Counted from the first letter of the stretch, positions 45,282 to 57,751 are shown. The stretch: 64,000 nt of DNA from Crotalaria pallida (GCA_037953625.1 CM075656.1:77147001-77211000); one strand, 5' to 3'. Numbers and translations: made by a program. Notes: generated by a model not told the origin, from the sequence alone.

Positions 45282-46408
45282 AGAAAAATTTGTTTCGGTT
45301 TAACTCTTTTCTTAAAGAACCAGAAATATTAATTAATATTTTTACAACTTTTATCCCATTGAATTAATAAAAGAGATAATAAGTGACCTAACTAACTATC
45401 AAACTTTTATTTTAATGTATCTTACATTAATTAACTAATTACAATTCATAACATGTAACTTTTATTCATTTTTATTTATTATCATAATTTTTATTTTGGT
45501 ACAAAAGTTTTTACAAATTTTTACTATCTTTATGCGATAAAGGCCATATATTTTAAAATTTGCTAAGAGTTGGGATAAGATATTAAAAATACTATAAAAT
45601 TTTTGGAAAATTATGTCTGTAACCATAAATCTTTAATATTTCAATATAAGAAATATTTTTAACCTCTTATTATTCTTAATTCTAGAGTCGAGAAAAGTTA
45701 AAGTTAAAAAAAATTTATTGTTAATTATAATGTAAGGTCCCGCAACTAAATATTTCTGTATCTGTCACTAAAGCACAATATAATTTTTTCGGACAAGTAT
45801 CACAAACATAATTGAAAAAAGAATATTGAATTCAAAATATTATATATGTCTTTATCACTTCACTTGTGATTGAAATTAGAATGAGGATTAAGTGCATATT
45901 TGGATGCACGTTGGATTCTTCTATAATTGACTATAGGAAACAAAAACTACTCAAGATTGCTTTATATCTAATGTGATTTTGAGCCCAAACATGATTCTTT
46001 ACTGTTAAACCAAACATAATACACTAAATTACTACAATTGTTAGAATCGATTTGCTTAGATATAAAAATGTTAGGGTTTCATTTTACTTTCCGCACAAGT
46101 TATCAATCAGATATACATTACATGCAAAGTAATGGTCCTGCCGGTTAACTTAATATACATCCATCACACTTTTACATTGGAAAAAAGAAAGAAAAAAACT
46201 AATCCATTCTCGTTTATTCTTTTTAGTACTGTATTCTAGATGAGCCGAAATTTCTCTCTGTGCATTTCTAGGAAGTTGCTTAATTAAGAAAAAGGATACA
46301 TGCATGAAAAAAAGGAATGCTTTCCAATTTCCATCACACGAACTTACATAAATATCAACTCACAAGAAATAATGTCACACGTGGGACAAATTTTCATAAC
46401 ATTTTGAA
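45282..46408. other. AT-rich intergenic DNA
   Basis: No gene or bounded element recognised. Confidence 0.4.
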
Positions 46409-46417
46409 AAGCTTTAT

Positions 46418-46617
46418 GGCTTATTCAAGTAATTAGTCCCTAAACTTATGAGGTGAATTGAAATTAGTCCTTATTGTTTTTTTTTGTTGATCTAGGTCCC
46501 TAAACATTGATCACTTTTGGGATTGATCCTTCTGTTAACCTCCGTCAGTTAAGAGTTGAGGTGGCTGACGGTGTGCCACATCGCACCAATCACAGCTTGA
46601 CACGTGGCAGGTCATAT

Positions 46618-46653
<36 letters not shown>

Positions 46654-47768
46654 TTTTAAATTTCATTCTTTTTTAAATTCGTTTATATTATTTAATTAAA
46701 AAAACAATAGAATTAAAAAAAATAAAAAGAATAAAGGAAAGTGATAAGGAGGAAATCCTAAGTGTTCTCCCTCATTCCTCCTTAAGCAACAGCCGTCATG
46801 CACCTCTCTCACAGGAAGCAACACCAATGGCCTCCCTCACATATAATGCTCAACCCGCCTATCTCTTTCACTTCCTCTACTAATAGAAGAACAACCAGCC
46901 ACCACTATGTTCATAGATCTCGAAATCACGAACCACCGTCCATAGAACCGATGGCCACAACCCACAGCCATGGATCACAAACCACTGACTATGGTAGCCA
47001 ATCCAGCAGCCACTGCCATCTCCTATCGGGTTCAACGTCATTAGGATGGTTGGGGAAGATGCTGAAGAGGAAGAAAGAGGATAAGGGATTGTGGGGAAGT
47101 GTATGGATGAACTAGAGTTTGATTTGTGATACTTTGAGGATGGCAAGAGATTGAAGGCTGTTGAAATTAAAGATGATGGTGTTAGATGTTAGGAGTTCAA
47201 GATATTCCAATTTCTTAATTCTTCTCTGTGACTACTGTTTCTCTTGATCTTTAGACTAGTGTTTTTTTGCTTTCATTGTTGTATTTGTTTATACTGTTTA
47301 ATCTCATCTTGTCTTGCCAGATGATTCCTTATGCGTATGTGAATTCATAGAATAAAATTATATTGTTTTTTCTTTAAAAAAGAAAAGACTTTTGAATTTT
47401 CATTCCAGAAAGTTAATCATGATTTTGGGTCTTCAACTTTGAACAAGCTAAGCCAAGAACCAGGCTGAAGAAGAGGAAAAGATGGAGATTAAGGAAATTA
47501 AAAACACTAATTTTTTTATAAATAAAAAATTTAAAAAATAATTCGAATTTATAAAAAAAAATTAAAAATGAAAAAAATTTGACATGCCATGTGTCAAGTC
47601 GTGATTGGTGCGACATGATACACTATCAGCTCTTAACTGACTGAGCTTAACAGAAGTATCAATTCCAAAAGTGATCAACGTTCGGGGACTTAGACCAACG
47701 TAAAAAAAAGAAAAAGGACCAATTTCAATTCGTCCCCTAAGTTTAGGGACTAATTACTTAAATAAGCC
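46418..47768. mobile_element. MULE with about 200-bp arms
   Basis: Ends GGCTTATTCAAGTAATTAGT and, inverted, GGCTTATTTAAGTAATTAGT; a perfect 9-bp duplication AAGCTTTAT at 46409-46417 and 47769-47777. Arms carry GTCCCTAAAC and GACACGTGGCAGG-type wording. The 0.8-kb interior contains frames on both strands (46798-47115 plus, 46880-47146 minus) rich in His/Ser with no domain I recognise. Transcript-like features include a late AATAAAATT near 47352. Possibly captured host DNA, parent unknown. Confidence 0.85.
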
Positions 47769-47827
47769 AAGCTTTATTCTTTGTAATCCAAAGTATAAGT
47801 ATTGCGCAATATAAAACTAAGAGATTA

Positions 47828-47985
47828 AGGGGTATGTATTTATGGTGTAAAGTTTTTTACACTATTAGTTCATTATTCATTATTCATTTGTATTATTTTA
47901 ATCTAAAAGTCAACGACCATAAACAAATGAATAATAGACTGATGGTGTAAAATTATAAACATTTACACTGTTGGTGCATTCTCCA
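47828..47985. repeat. Short foldback repeat (GTGTAAA family)
   Basis: Inverted GGTGTAAAGTTTTTTACAC and GTGTAAAATTATAAACATTTAC arms; centre AAAAGTCAACGACCATAAAC. Confidence 0.6.
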
Positions 47986-48146
47986 TTTTTTCTAGAAAAG
48001 TGTTCGGAACTTTCCGAAACGAAAATGATATATCATAGCACTACAAAATTAATTTATAAATCAACATATTTATTAGTAATAATTAATTAAGCAGTAGTTA
48101 ATAATTTCAGTAGAGATTTGCATGTAATATTTTTTGCATGTATTCA

Positions 48147-48867
48147 ATTTCAGTGGAGATTTGGATAATATTTAGTAATATTTTTTGCATGTATTCAATA
48201 ATTTCAGTGGAGATTTGGGTCTATATGGTCAAGCATGTGGTAACACATTGTCATTTGATGAATTTGAGTGAATTGTTATAACCCTTAATACACATGAGAG
48301 ATACACACAGTGAGGTTGAGACTGTTTACTAGTTCATGATTCTTTGATAGTTTGTGATTTTAACTAGTTGTTGATTTAATTTATTGCTTGTGAAGAAAAG
48401 TGTATGAGTCATGAGTCTGGCTGGTGTCTAAGATTACTGTGTATTCGGGTTGATTGAGAAATGGTATTGTGTTTAGAGTTTTTATTTTACTTTTGCATGT
48501 ATTATTTGATGAATTCAATTTCACTGGAGATTTGGGTAATATTTAGTAATATTTTTTGCATGTATTCAATAATTTCAGTGGAGATTTGGGTCTATATGGT
48601 CAAGCATGTGGTAACACATTGTCATTTGATGAATTTGAGTGAATTGTTATAACCCTTAATATACATGAGAGATACACGAATGAGGTTGAGAGTGTTTACT
48701 AGTTCATGATTCTTTGATAGTTTGTGATTTTAACTAGTTAGTTGTTGATTTAATTTATTGCTTGTGAATAAAAGTGTATGAGTCATGAGTCTGGCTGGTG
48801 TCTTAGATTACTGTGTATGCAGGTTGATTGAGAAATGGTCTTGTGTTTAGAGTTTTTATTTTACTTT
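48147..48867. repeat. 371-bp tandem duplication
   Basis: Two nearly identical units, 48147-48517 and 48518-48867, each with TTTCAGTGGAGATTTGGGTC, GGTCAAGCATGTGGTAACAC and GGCTGGTGTCT. Noncoding; lies directly upstream of a purine-rich PPT-like motif, so it is probably inside an LTR-retrotransposon. Confidence 0.82.
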
Positions 48868-48890
48868 TGCCTGGGACATGCAAAATGTTA

Positions 48891-49505
48891 AGTTTGGGGG
48901 AGTGATTTGGATCTAATATATGATGTTTTAAGCATTAATTAACTCCCTTTTATTATGAATTTGACTTGTTTCTTGAGTAAATATTATTATTTTGTTATGG
49001 TTTTAGGAAGTTTAGGTAATTTAGAATTCTTGAACGTTTTGATTCGTTTTGGGCTTTACTTCAGGAATTTGAAGTTTAATTTGATGATTTATGCTTTGGA
49101 ATGGAAAGGAACTTTGAAGACCATGAGATTGGAGCTGTAATGGAGAGAAATGTTGTTTAGTAATGTCAGAAGATGGAGTTCTAATGCCAGGAGCTGGGGT
49201 GTAAGTGCCAAAAATTATTTAATTAAAAGCGCACCAGTTCAGGGGTTGTCATGCCCAGGCGTGGGGTATGTCAAGCCTATGTGCCAAGCCACGAGTGAAG
49301 AATTGTTGAGCTTAAATTGAAGCCACGCCAAGGCGTCTGGTGCACCTAGGGGCGTGTTTGGCGAGTTGGGCCTATCTATTTTGGTTTTTGGGGATTCTAA
49401 TAGATTTTCGATAGATTTATTTATAAATTTATTTATAGATAGATTTATTTTAAATTTATTTTAGGATTAGTTTTTTCTATATATACTAGGATTTAAAATT
49501 AGGTT
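48891..49505 (+). mobile_element. Probable LTR-retrotransposon 3' remnant
   Basis: A polypurine-tract-like AGTTTGGGGGAG at 48891-48902 is followed by TGATTTGGATC at 48903, the expected start of an LTR. The 600 bp that follow carry the AGGCGTGGGG, CCAAGGCGTC and TATATATACTAGG wording common in legume Ty3-gypsy LTRs. The LTR is interrupted by the CACTA end at 49506. No protein domain remains in the window. Confidence 0.5.
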
Positions 49506-52500
49506 CACTACAAGAAATACCCCTGATTTCCGACGAATTTTTTCCGACGGATTTTTTTCCGTCGCTAATCATGCTTTTTCCGACGGAAATATAGTCAGTA
49601 TTTCCATTTCCGACGGATTTGGTTTTTTGTCTTTTCCAACGGATTTATCGACGGAAAATCCGTCGGTAAGTTGTTTTTTTTATAAAAAAATAAACGAAAA
49701 ACAAACTTATTATTTTCTGACGGTTTTTTCGACAAATTTTCCGACGGATATTTCTGACGGATTTTCCGACGGACTCTTCCGTCGCTAATGCTTAAATTAA
49801 AAAAAAATAAAAAATATTACCGACGGATTTATCCGTTGGAAAATTATTTCCTTAAAAAAATATAATTATATATTTTTTGCAGAATTTAAAAAATTAAATA
49901 ACATGTTGCAAGTGGGATTCGAACCCTTTAAAAAAATTTAAGCCACAAACCACTAGGCTAAACAATATCATGTTGTTTGCTTTATAAATATTTTAAATGA
50001 ATACGTATTTTTTAACCTTTAGAAATTAAATCTTTTAAAAAATAAAAAGAAGGGTTCAACATATCACTCCTCACTCTCAACAAAAAGAACTTATCAACGT
50101 TGCAGACTAAGGGTTCACCACTGCGAATTTTATCTTGGTTTAATATATATATATATATATATGAATTTTAGGGTTTTTTATTTATAGGTTATGGATGCAC
50201 AACTAGTGTTTGTTGAAATGTCATTTATAATCTTGCTGTTAAATGTTAATCTACTCACATGGGTTTGATCACTGTTATTACTAAGTGGGTTTGATGTATT
50301 TTTAATTTTCTCTCTATGTTCTTGTCTTCTGTATGTGTTAATTTGGTATAATTTTCTTATCTGCATTCTATAAGTTAATTATTTGGGTAAAAAAAACTTT
50401 TTACATCATGTTTGTGTTTTGATTAAATCGTGTCATTACTCTAAAAATATAAATAAGAATTTCCATTATACCTCATAGTTTGAGTACCTAATAGGTTTGT
50501 TGATTTGTTAGTTGAACTTATTCTTAAATCCTTTGATTCTTCATTTGAAGACATCTCATCAAGTTCATTTTTAAGATGATCATTTTGTGGTGCATTGTTA
50601 ATAGGCTTCATAGGTAGTAAATGAACGACTGATGTTCTTAGCTTATAGCTTTTGAGTTGGAGTATTCTACCCATGAAACCACGCCCCAATTCGTTTCCCA
50701 CATTGTTCTTGCTATTGACCTTCCCTGACATGTTTTGTTTTTGTTTTTGTTTTTTTACTATTCTCTTCGTCCTATAAGGATGGTTAAAAAAAATTCAAAA
50801 TTCAAAAAATTAAGGAGACGTGCATTTAATGGTTTGTCTAACACATCAACCAATCATCAAACAACTAATTTTATGCATTTTGCAAGAATCAACCAATCAC
50901 AACACAAAAAAAGAGAGCACAGAAGCTGAAACAATTGTGATGTTAATTGTGATATGATGTGATGTTATGGATTTGTGATGTTTTTTCCTACTATGAAACT
51001 TTAACAAGACCCATATAATTATTAGTTATATCGGAGAAAGTAAGAAAAAGAATTGTGAGCAAAAAAAAAAAAAGAAAGAGAAAGAAGAATTTAAGTTTAG
51101 GAGAAGGTAAGGTGTATTTCTAAGTTGAATGTACACAAATATTAGAAAACTGAAAAGTGAAAAGTAAGGTTAATATTAAGGTATATCCTTTGTATATATA
51201 ACATTTTAAATATTTTCAAGGTATATATACCCTTTGTATATAACATATTCAAGGTAGGGTGTTCAAAATCGAACTAGTCCAATTAAAAACCGCAAACCAA
51301 ACCGAAAAAATCGAAAATCGAAAAAAAACCCCATTTATTGTATTTTTCTTGGACTGGTTTTTGAAAAACCGATGGTTCGACTTTTGGTTTCTGTTGTAAA
51401 AAAGGAACCATACTTTTTTGTCAGGCTTTTTTTGCAAACAGGTTAGACTCATGATATTAAAAAAACCTATATAGTCTAAACAGGCCAAGCCTAAAAAGCC
51501 TATCTAGTTTAATTATTCAATTAATAATATAATTATATAAAAATAATATTTGTATATTTTTAAAAAATTAATTAAAGAAAAAACCTAAACCTAACCCTAA
51601 AATCACTACCCGTTCACAACCTAACCCTAAGTCACCAGTCACCCTCTCTCATTTTCTTCTCAAACCGCCGCTCTCTCCCCTTCTCACCTCCAACAGCGCT
51701 TCTTCTCACCTCACCACCACCACCGTCCGCCACTCTCGCGTCCCTCTCTCATTTTCTTCTCACCAGCCTCACCTCACCAACGACACTCTCTCCCCCCACC
51801 ACCACCACCATCGCCGTCCGCCACTATCGCATCTCCCTCCCTCTCCATCACGAATCGCGAAGCGCTCATGCCAATGCTTCTCCCTGCTCAACCCGTTGCC
51901 TTGCGTCTCACTCCTTCTCCCTCGAGAGTCACGAAACGCCGCTCGTGCCACTGCTCAGCCCGTCTCGGTCGCCCGTCGCGCCTCAGCCCGTCGCCTCCTT
52001 CCTCCAGCCCCTCTCGTTCCAGGTAAACATTATGTTGTTGTTGTTGTTAGTAGATCTTGTTAGTAGATTTTCAATTTTGTATTTTGAATTTGTTAGTTAG
52101 ACGAATCAACGGATGAAGAAGAAATCTTAGATATGATAAAATGGAGATCTTGACTTGGCTAAGGTCAAAATGCAATCACTTTACTTATGCTCTCTGTAAT
52201 TGACATTCACTGTATTTGGAGGACTCTGTATATTGTATTTGTCTTTGGAGCTCATTAGGAGTATCTTTTTTCAGTGGCTTGCTAATTTTTGGCTACTGCT
52301 GGCTGTTTTTTTTCTTCTTTTTGGTCTCTTTCTCATGTATCTGTAAGTGGACTTCTTGTCCTCTACATAAATCAAATCTTTTGTTTATAAAAAAATTAGT
52401 AGATTTTGTATTCTGAATTTGTGATTTGTTGCTAATTAGTAGATTTTGTAGTCTGAATTTGATTCTGAATTTGTTACTAGCTAATTAGTAGATTTTTTGT

Positions 52501-53263
52501 TACATCATCAAAGTGATATATATACAATTCAAAGGACACAAATATCTGATGCATCATGTAATAAGAAATCTCAAATATCTGATGCAACAATGACCATTTG
52601 GTAACTTCCCACTATCATAAACTTTAACATATAATTGATAATTGAATATCACTTGCTTAGGTTACAAAGTACGGTACAACGAAATCCTTACCCCAATGAT
52701 TCTTTACTTTTGTTGTTATACATATCTTTTGTAGTTATCTTCACTGTTTTGAATTTAATAGTGTGTTGCTGCTTCAGTTCTAGGTGCCATATTTAAGTTT
52801 ATGCTTCTGTTCTAGGTGTCATATTTAAGTTTCTGCTTCACTGTTTTGCTGCTTCATTTATGTCATATTTAAGTTTTTGCTTCATTTCTAAGTGCCAGTT
52901 CCGTAGAAGACATTTATGGCCCTATTGATGGCCTTCTTTTAGGTTCTTTTGAGAACAATATTATCAACTACTTTCGTATAATGATGAAGTTCGCATGCAA
53001 TGTTTTGAACGTGGTTAATTTGTCTATTTATACTTCTTCACGGTTTATAGCTTAACCGTTTTTATTTTATTTTATTATTTATTACAATGCTTTCTGAAAT
53101 TTATCTTTGTATGTTGCATAGATAGAAGGTAGTTTTTGTTAGTAATGCTTTTTAATGTGTAGGTGCTGGTAATTTTTTGACGGATTTTCCGTCGCTATTT
53201 CCGACGGTTTATAATTAGTCAAAAAAATTTTTCAACGCCACTTTTAACGACGGATTTCGTTCA
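49506..53263. mobile_element. CACTA-type element, right terminus missing
   Basis: The left terminus is CACTACAAGAAA at 49506. Sub-terminal repeats of TCCGACGGA / TCCGTCGG crowd 49530-49850 and reappear at 53170-53260 in the other arm. The expected right terminus (TTTCTTGTAGTG) is not found, so the right boundary is only where the repeats stop. The interior has no transposase. It holds a tRNA-like pair of boxes at 49898-49965, an unidentified 96-codon minus-strand frame (50441-50731) and the GC-rich block at 51580-52030. Confidence 0.7.
51580..52030 (+). other. GC-rich, CT-rich block inside the CACTA element
   Basis: After AACCTAACCCTAA repeats the sequence becomes CT/CG-rich (CCGCCGCTCTCTCCCCTTCT, TCGCCCGTCGCGCCTCAGCC) and ends at CAGGTAAAC (52019-52027), like a 5' UTR or first exon with a splice donor. 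It may be captured host DNA or the element's own leader. No protein recognised. Confidence 0.4.
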
Positions 53264-53794
53264 ATCAAACATTATAACCACATAATGTGTAAACATACAG
53301 TTAGGTCTTATATGACATTAATATCCCGGTGTTCTTAATTAAAGGTTGCTTTAATCATTAATTGTTTAAGACATTAAAGGTTCTGATTAGGTAAGAAACG
53401 TAGATTCGCAGAGACATCTGGATTTTACTAACCCTGGAATGTCGTGAATTTAATGAAAAACAGAGATTCATAATTAATAGGCAAGTCTTGCAATGAAACT
53501 GAGTTCCTGGCCTAATGCCTTTCTCTATCTATCTCACAAACTTCTTACTTTTTATTTTGTTTATTTTATTTTAAATATTTTTACACATGTTTCACGTAGT
53601 AATTACTATTTGCCTAAGAATTATTAGAAACAATTTGCAATCTCATGTGGAATAATAATTTAATTACTTACTCTTTATTACTTGCTGATGATCCGGTATA
53701 CTTTTCGGTAGTCTAACAGTAATAAATTGTCTAACTCTGCAAGGTGCATAAATTTTAAAACTCACTAGGAGCATTGAAGAATCACCCATCCGCT
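53264..53794. other. Spacer between the CACTA element and duplicated unit 2
   Basis: Nothing recognised. Confidence 0.4.
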
Positions 53795-53932
53795 AAACAA
53801 CCTTAAACTACAAAAGATATGATGCCCAGAGAGTACATCAATAAAAAATTTGAATTGAAAATCTAAATTCACTAGTTATCAATTTTAAAAATCAGCATTT
53901 TCTAAAATAAAATGAAAAAATAGATGATACAT

Positions 53933-54072
53933 CGACAATGTAAAGGTTTTTTACACCATCAGTGCATCATCCACCATCATGTGTTTATAATCATTGATTT
54001 TCAAATAAAAATAATACAAATGAATGGTGGATGATGGTGTAAAAAACGTTATACCGTCAGTGCACACACATT
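53933..54072. repeat. Short foldback repeat (GTGTAAA family)
   Basis: Inverted arms around ATGTAAAGGTTTTTTACACC and GGTGTAAAAAACGTTATACC. Absent from the matching place in duplicated unit 1 (about 39140). Confidence 0.7.
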
Positions 54073-54151
54073 AATCTCAAGTAAAATTATCTCTTTTACT
54101 CCTTTAACCAATATCATGATAAAATTATTTAGCATTTTCCTAAATTAAATA

Positions 54152-54412
54152 CTCCCTTCGGTTCTATATATAAGTCCTCTTTCAAGACTTTTTTTTGTCC
54201 TTAATATAAGCCTTATTTCCAATTTCCAATGACATTAATTACTTTTTTTCTACAAACACCCCTATTTACTTAACACTTTTTACATTCCCAATAATAATTA
54301 TAGGGGTACTTTTGAAAATAATAACAAATATTTACATTTCCAATGTCACTAACTAACTTTCTTAAAGGGGTGAAATTGATCAAAAAATGCTTATATTAGG
54401 GACCGGAGGGAG
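54152..54412. mobile_element. Stowaway-like MITE downstream of CYP94A-type copy 2
   Basis: Ends CTCCCTTCGGTTCTATATAT / ATATTAGGGACCGGAGGGAG, TA-flanked. Duplicated unit 1 has the unoccupied site AAATTAAATACAAATTTGAC at about 39195-39214. Confidence 0.85.
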
Positions 54413-54526
54413 TACAATTTTGGCAGTATTTTACACCAAACATTTATAATCCAAATAAACAAAATAAAGCATTACTCTCATGCTAGTTATTCAACATGTT
54501 ACATTTGTCTATAATTGCTTTAATTT

Positions 54527-57500
54527 TTAATCAACTCTTTGATGAATCTTCACCGGAAATCCACCTTTCATTTGTGATGCCAAATACGAAATGAACATCG
54601 GTTCCTCTCCTTCCCTCATCGTTGGCACCACCCTAAACTCTCCAAGAACACCAGCAACCACCCTCTTCATCTGCAAAAAAGCCATTTCCTTCCCCAAACA
54701 AATCCTAGGACCAGCCTGAAACACAGGATAGCTAAATGCATCCCTCTGCACAAACCTCCACTTCAATGAACCTGATTCCCCGAAACTCGGTTCAGCCCTC
54801 TCTAACCACCTCTCGGGTCGAAACTCGGCCCAATCACAACCCCAAATACTCTCCATCCTCCCCATTGCGTAGACATGGTAACTTACCATCATGCCCTTCT
54901 TCACAATCGTCCCATCGGGTAACATGTCATCGTTCACTGCCTCCTTAGTATCCATCGGAATCGGAGGGTATAACCTCATGCTCTCACACAAAGCAGCATG
55001 TGTGTAAACCATATGTTTCACTTCGTCATATATGTTTACAGCTTTTGAAATTTCCGTAGTCTCTTTAACGATCTCATTTTCCACGCGCGGGTTTTTTGAT
55101 AGCAACCAGAAAAACCATGTCAATGCTGCCGATGTTGTGTCTTTTCCAGCTAAAATGAAGCTTATCACTATATCCATCACGAAATCTTCGTCAGAGTGAC
55201 CTACAATAGAGCATTCACAAGCTCAAATAATTATGTCAAATTCAAAATAATAATAACATAAAGGGCATGTTTATTTAATCATAAAATAGAAGTTATTTTA
55301 AGGTTGTTTAAAGGGGAAAAAAAAGGTTGTTTAAGGTTATTTTGATTAAAATGAAAATAATTACTAGCTTTTTCCAATTTTTTTAGAGATTAATGGGTGT
55401 GCACTAACGGTATAATATTTTTTACAACATCAATCAGTCGATAACCATAAACACATGAATGATAGATGATCCACTAATGAGGTAAAAAACATTTACACAG
55501 ACAATACACCACCTATTTTTTTTTTTTAACGAACTTTTGTTACTCATAAACTATTACTTCTAAAGTGAAAATAGGATTATTTTGACTTTTATTTATTATA
55601 AAACTCTATCATTTTTATTTTGAAAGTTACTTAGAGCATCGGTAGCGACGTTCGTGAGGCTCGTTCATTGCCTCATAAACGTTCATAGAGGTTCGTTGCC
55701 GCTAGAAAAGAAAGAGTTTGTTCATTGCCTTATGAACGTGTACTAGTTACAGCATGAATTCATGGCATAAAAAGAGAGAGAAACAATAATAAAAAATGCA
55801 TAATTCTCTTTTTCTTTTTTATTTCAAATGTAGTAAATTAAAAAAATATCCTATGTATTTTTATTTTCACAAATATATTATTTTTTGTTATTTGGATTTA
55901 ATTTTTTTTAATGTGTGCTCTCTGACATAGGCTAAATTTTTTTCCTTGTTTTCAAATGTAGTCAATTCAAAAATAATCCATGTGTATTCTTTTTCATTAG
56001 TATGCACTAGTTTTTATGATTTGGATTAATTTTTTTTACGTTCTGCTCTGAAAAAAAAACTATATTAAGTAAAGACTGTATTCAAAATTGACATACTCTA
56101 ATAAATCTGTATACGAATATGTGTAAAAAATATTTTGAATAAATATTTTAGTTAGTTGATTGTGGTAATATTTATGTTAAAATATCAGGAGTGGAGTAGG
56201 TAGTGAGACCCATTTATGAACGAAGGTTCATGGGTGGAGTGAAAATGTGGTTGAAATTCATAGTTATTCTTAAAGTATGGAAAAATGTGGAAAATGATAA
56301 AATAATATGTGAGGTCCATTTATGAACGAAATTTACATTCATGGGTGAAGATGCTCTTATAAACTTCTGCATAAAAAATTTGAATAATTATTTTTGATTA
56401 TTTTGAGTTTTTCATGATTGCAAAAATCTTATTCAGACATATGTCAGTGTCTTTACAAGTCACCTTTTTTATTTTCATCCTAAAAGCAAGAGATTTTGTG
56501 AAGAGATAATCTCAAACAAACATACTAACAAAAATGTTTTTTTTTTAAAAAAAAATGATTTGTTAAAAAGGTTTGTTAAAATTACCTTAAAAAAAATTTA
56601 ATCAAAAGTTCACTATACTTCGTTCTCGATAATTTATAACTAAATTTGAATGCTTAACTAGTGCTAGTAGTATTTTCCTTGATATAAATATTTTGGAGGA
56701 TCTAAAAATATATTTAAAAAAATTGAGTTTCCATTAAAAAAAAAAAAAAAACCAAAGATGCTTTGTAAACCTGAACTCAAGAACCGTGAAAGCAAGTCTA
56801 CTGATTCAAGCGATTCATTCTCTTCAAGTTCTTTCTTCTTCTCTTTTACTATCTTCTTCGCAAATTCATGAACTTTCGATACGGCAATTCTCAACCGCTT
56901 CTCCGATCCAATGTTCAATGCCCTCTTCATCTTCCAAATTATCGCTAACGGCTCTCGAAACCTTTGCGTGCTTATAATACTCGCTTCTTCAAAAGCTGTC
57001 GCGAAATCACTGACTTTTAGCGACGGAGTTAGGTACTCAGGGTCATACCCAAAAGCGATTTTGCAGATATTATCAAACGCGAAGCGTTGGAGAATGTCTT
57101 GGAAGTCAAGGGTTTTGGATTGGGATTGAGATTCTCTAAGAATTGGGATCAAACGGTGGTTGAGTTCAGCGTCCACAACGTGTTCAACGAATTTCCTGAG
57201 AGACTTTGTGTTGAATTCGTGGCTGGCGAGTTTGCGCTGGAACTTCCAGTCATCGCCGTCGACGTTGAAGATTCCGGCGCCGAGTAAATCGGAGAGGGTG
57301 GTGACAAAGGTGCCGCCTTTTTGGTAATTGTTGAAATGGGTCTTGAGGATGTGTTGCACCACTGCGGGGTTGGCGGTGACGACTGATTTTAGGCCCGGGG
57401 GGCGGTGCATGGTGATGGTGGCGGCAGGGGCGGCGAGGGTGATGTCGGAGAGCCACTGGATTCGGCGGTGGAGGTTGGCTTTGAAGGTCAAGTAGGAACC

Positions 57501-57647
57501 AATAAGTGGGTATGATTTTGGGATTGTAGTTTTGGAGTTTGATGAAAGAACTTTCTCTTTATTGTTCTTGATTTTGAGGAAATAGGAGAAGAGAAGAAAT
57601 GGAAGGAGGAAGAGGAAGAAAGGTGTCAATAGTTGTAGAAAAAGCAT
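54527..57647 (-). CDS. Cytochrome P450, CYP94A-type, copy 2
   Basis: Exons 56771-57647 and 54527-55200 join across a 1,570-bp GT/AG intron at the same codon as copy 1, giving 516 residues. All P450 landmarks are intact: membrane anchor, PKSYPLIGSYL hinge, WKFQRKLASHEF, AGKDTT, ESMR, FRPERW and FQAGPRICLG. It differs from copy 1 mainly in exon 1 and the first half of exon 2 (for example EIVKETTEISKAVNIYDE, PPIPMDTKE); about the last 115 residues are identical. The intron is 1 kb longer than in copy 1 through a Harbinger-type MITE and a foldback. The promoter keeps TATAAAT, but a MITE is inserted directly upstream. Role as for copy 1: ER-bound fatty-acid omega-hydroxylation inferred from subfamily; the altered promoter could give different expression. 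Confidence 0.93.
55391..55514. repeat. Short foldback repeat in the CYP94A-type copy 2 intron
   Basis: GTGTGCACTAACGGTATAA...GTAAAAAACATTTACACAG; absent from the copy 1 intron at the corresponding place (about 40150). Confidence 0.6.
55634..56356. mobile_element. Harbinger-type MITE in the CYP94A-type copy 2 intron
   Basis: Ends GAGCATCGGTAG and, inverted, GAGCATCTTCACC, flanked by TTA (55631-55633, 56357-56359). Copy 1 shows the empty site as GCTACTTATAAACC at about 40261-40274. 723 bp, noncoding, with inverted GTTCATGAACG-type wording. Confidence 0.85.
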
Positions 57648-57744
57648 TGATGCAACTTAAGAGAGTATGGTAGGTATTAGATAGGTTGATAATTGGTATT
57701 TTTATTATTATTATTATATGTGAATGGTGCATAGTTGTGTTGTT

Positions 57745-57751
57745 ATTTATA
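57745..57751 (-). promoter_or_regulatory. TATA box of CYP94A-type copy 2
   Basis: TATAAAT on the minus strand about 100 bp before the ATG. The shared AACAACACAAC follows it as in copy 1, but upstream of the first TA the sequence is MITE. Confidence 0.6.

Noticed and set aside
46798..47115. 105-codon His/Ser-rich frame as a gene
   Set aside because: Lies inside a MULE, overlaps an opposite frame of similar length and has no domain or conserved composition.
49898..49965. tRNA-like boxes (GGATTCGAACCC and ACTAGGCTAAAC)
   Set aside because: The two boxes exist on the minus strand but no acceptor or anticodon stems form, and the spacing is wrong for a tRNA; likely part of the CACTA sub-terminal region.
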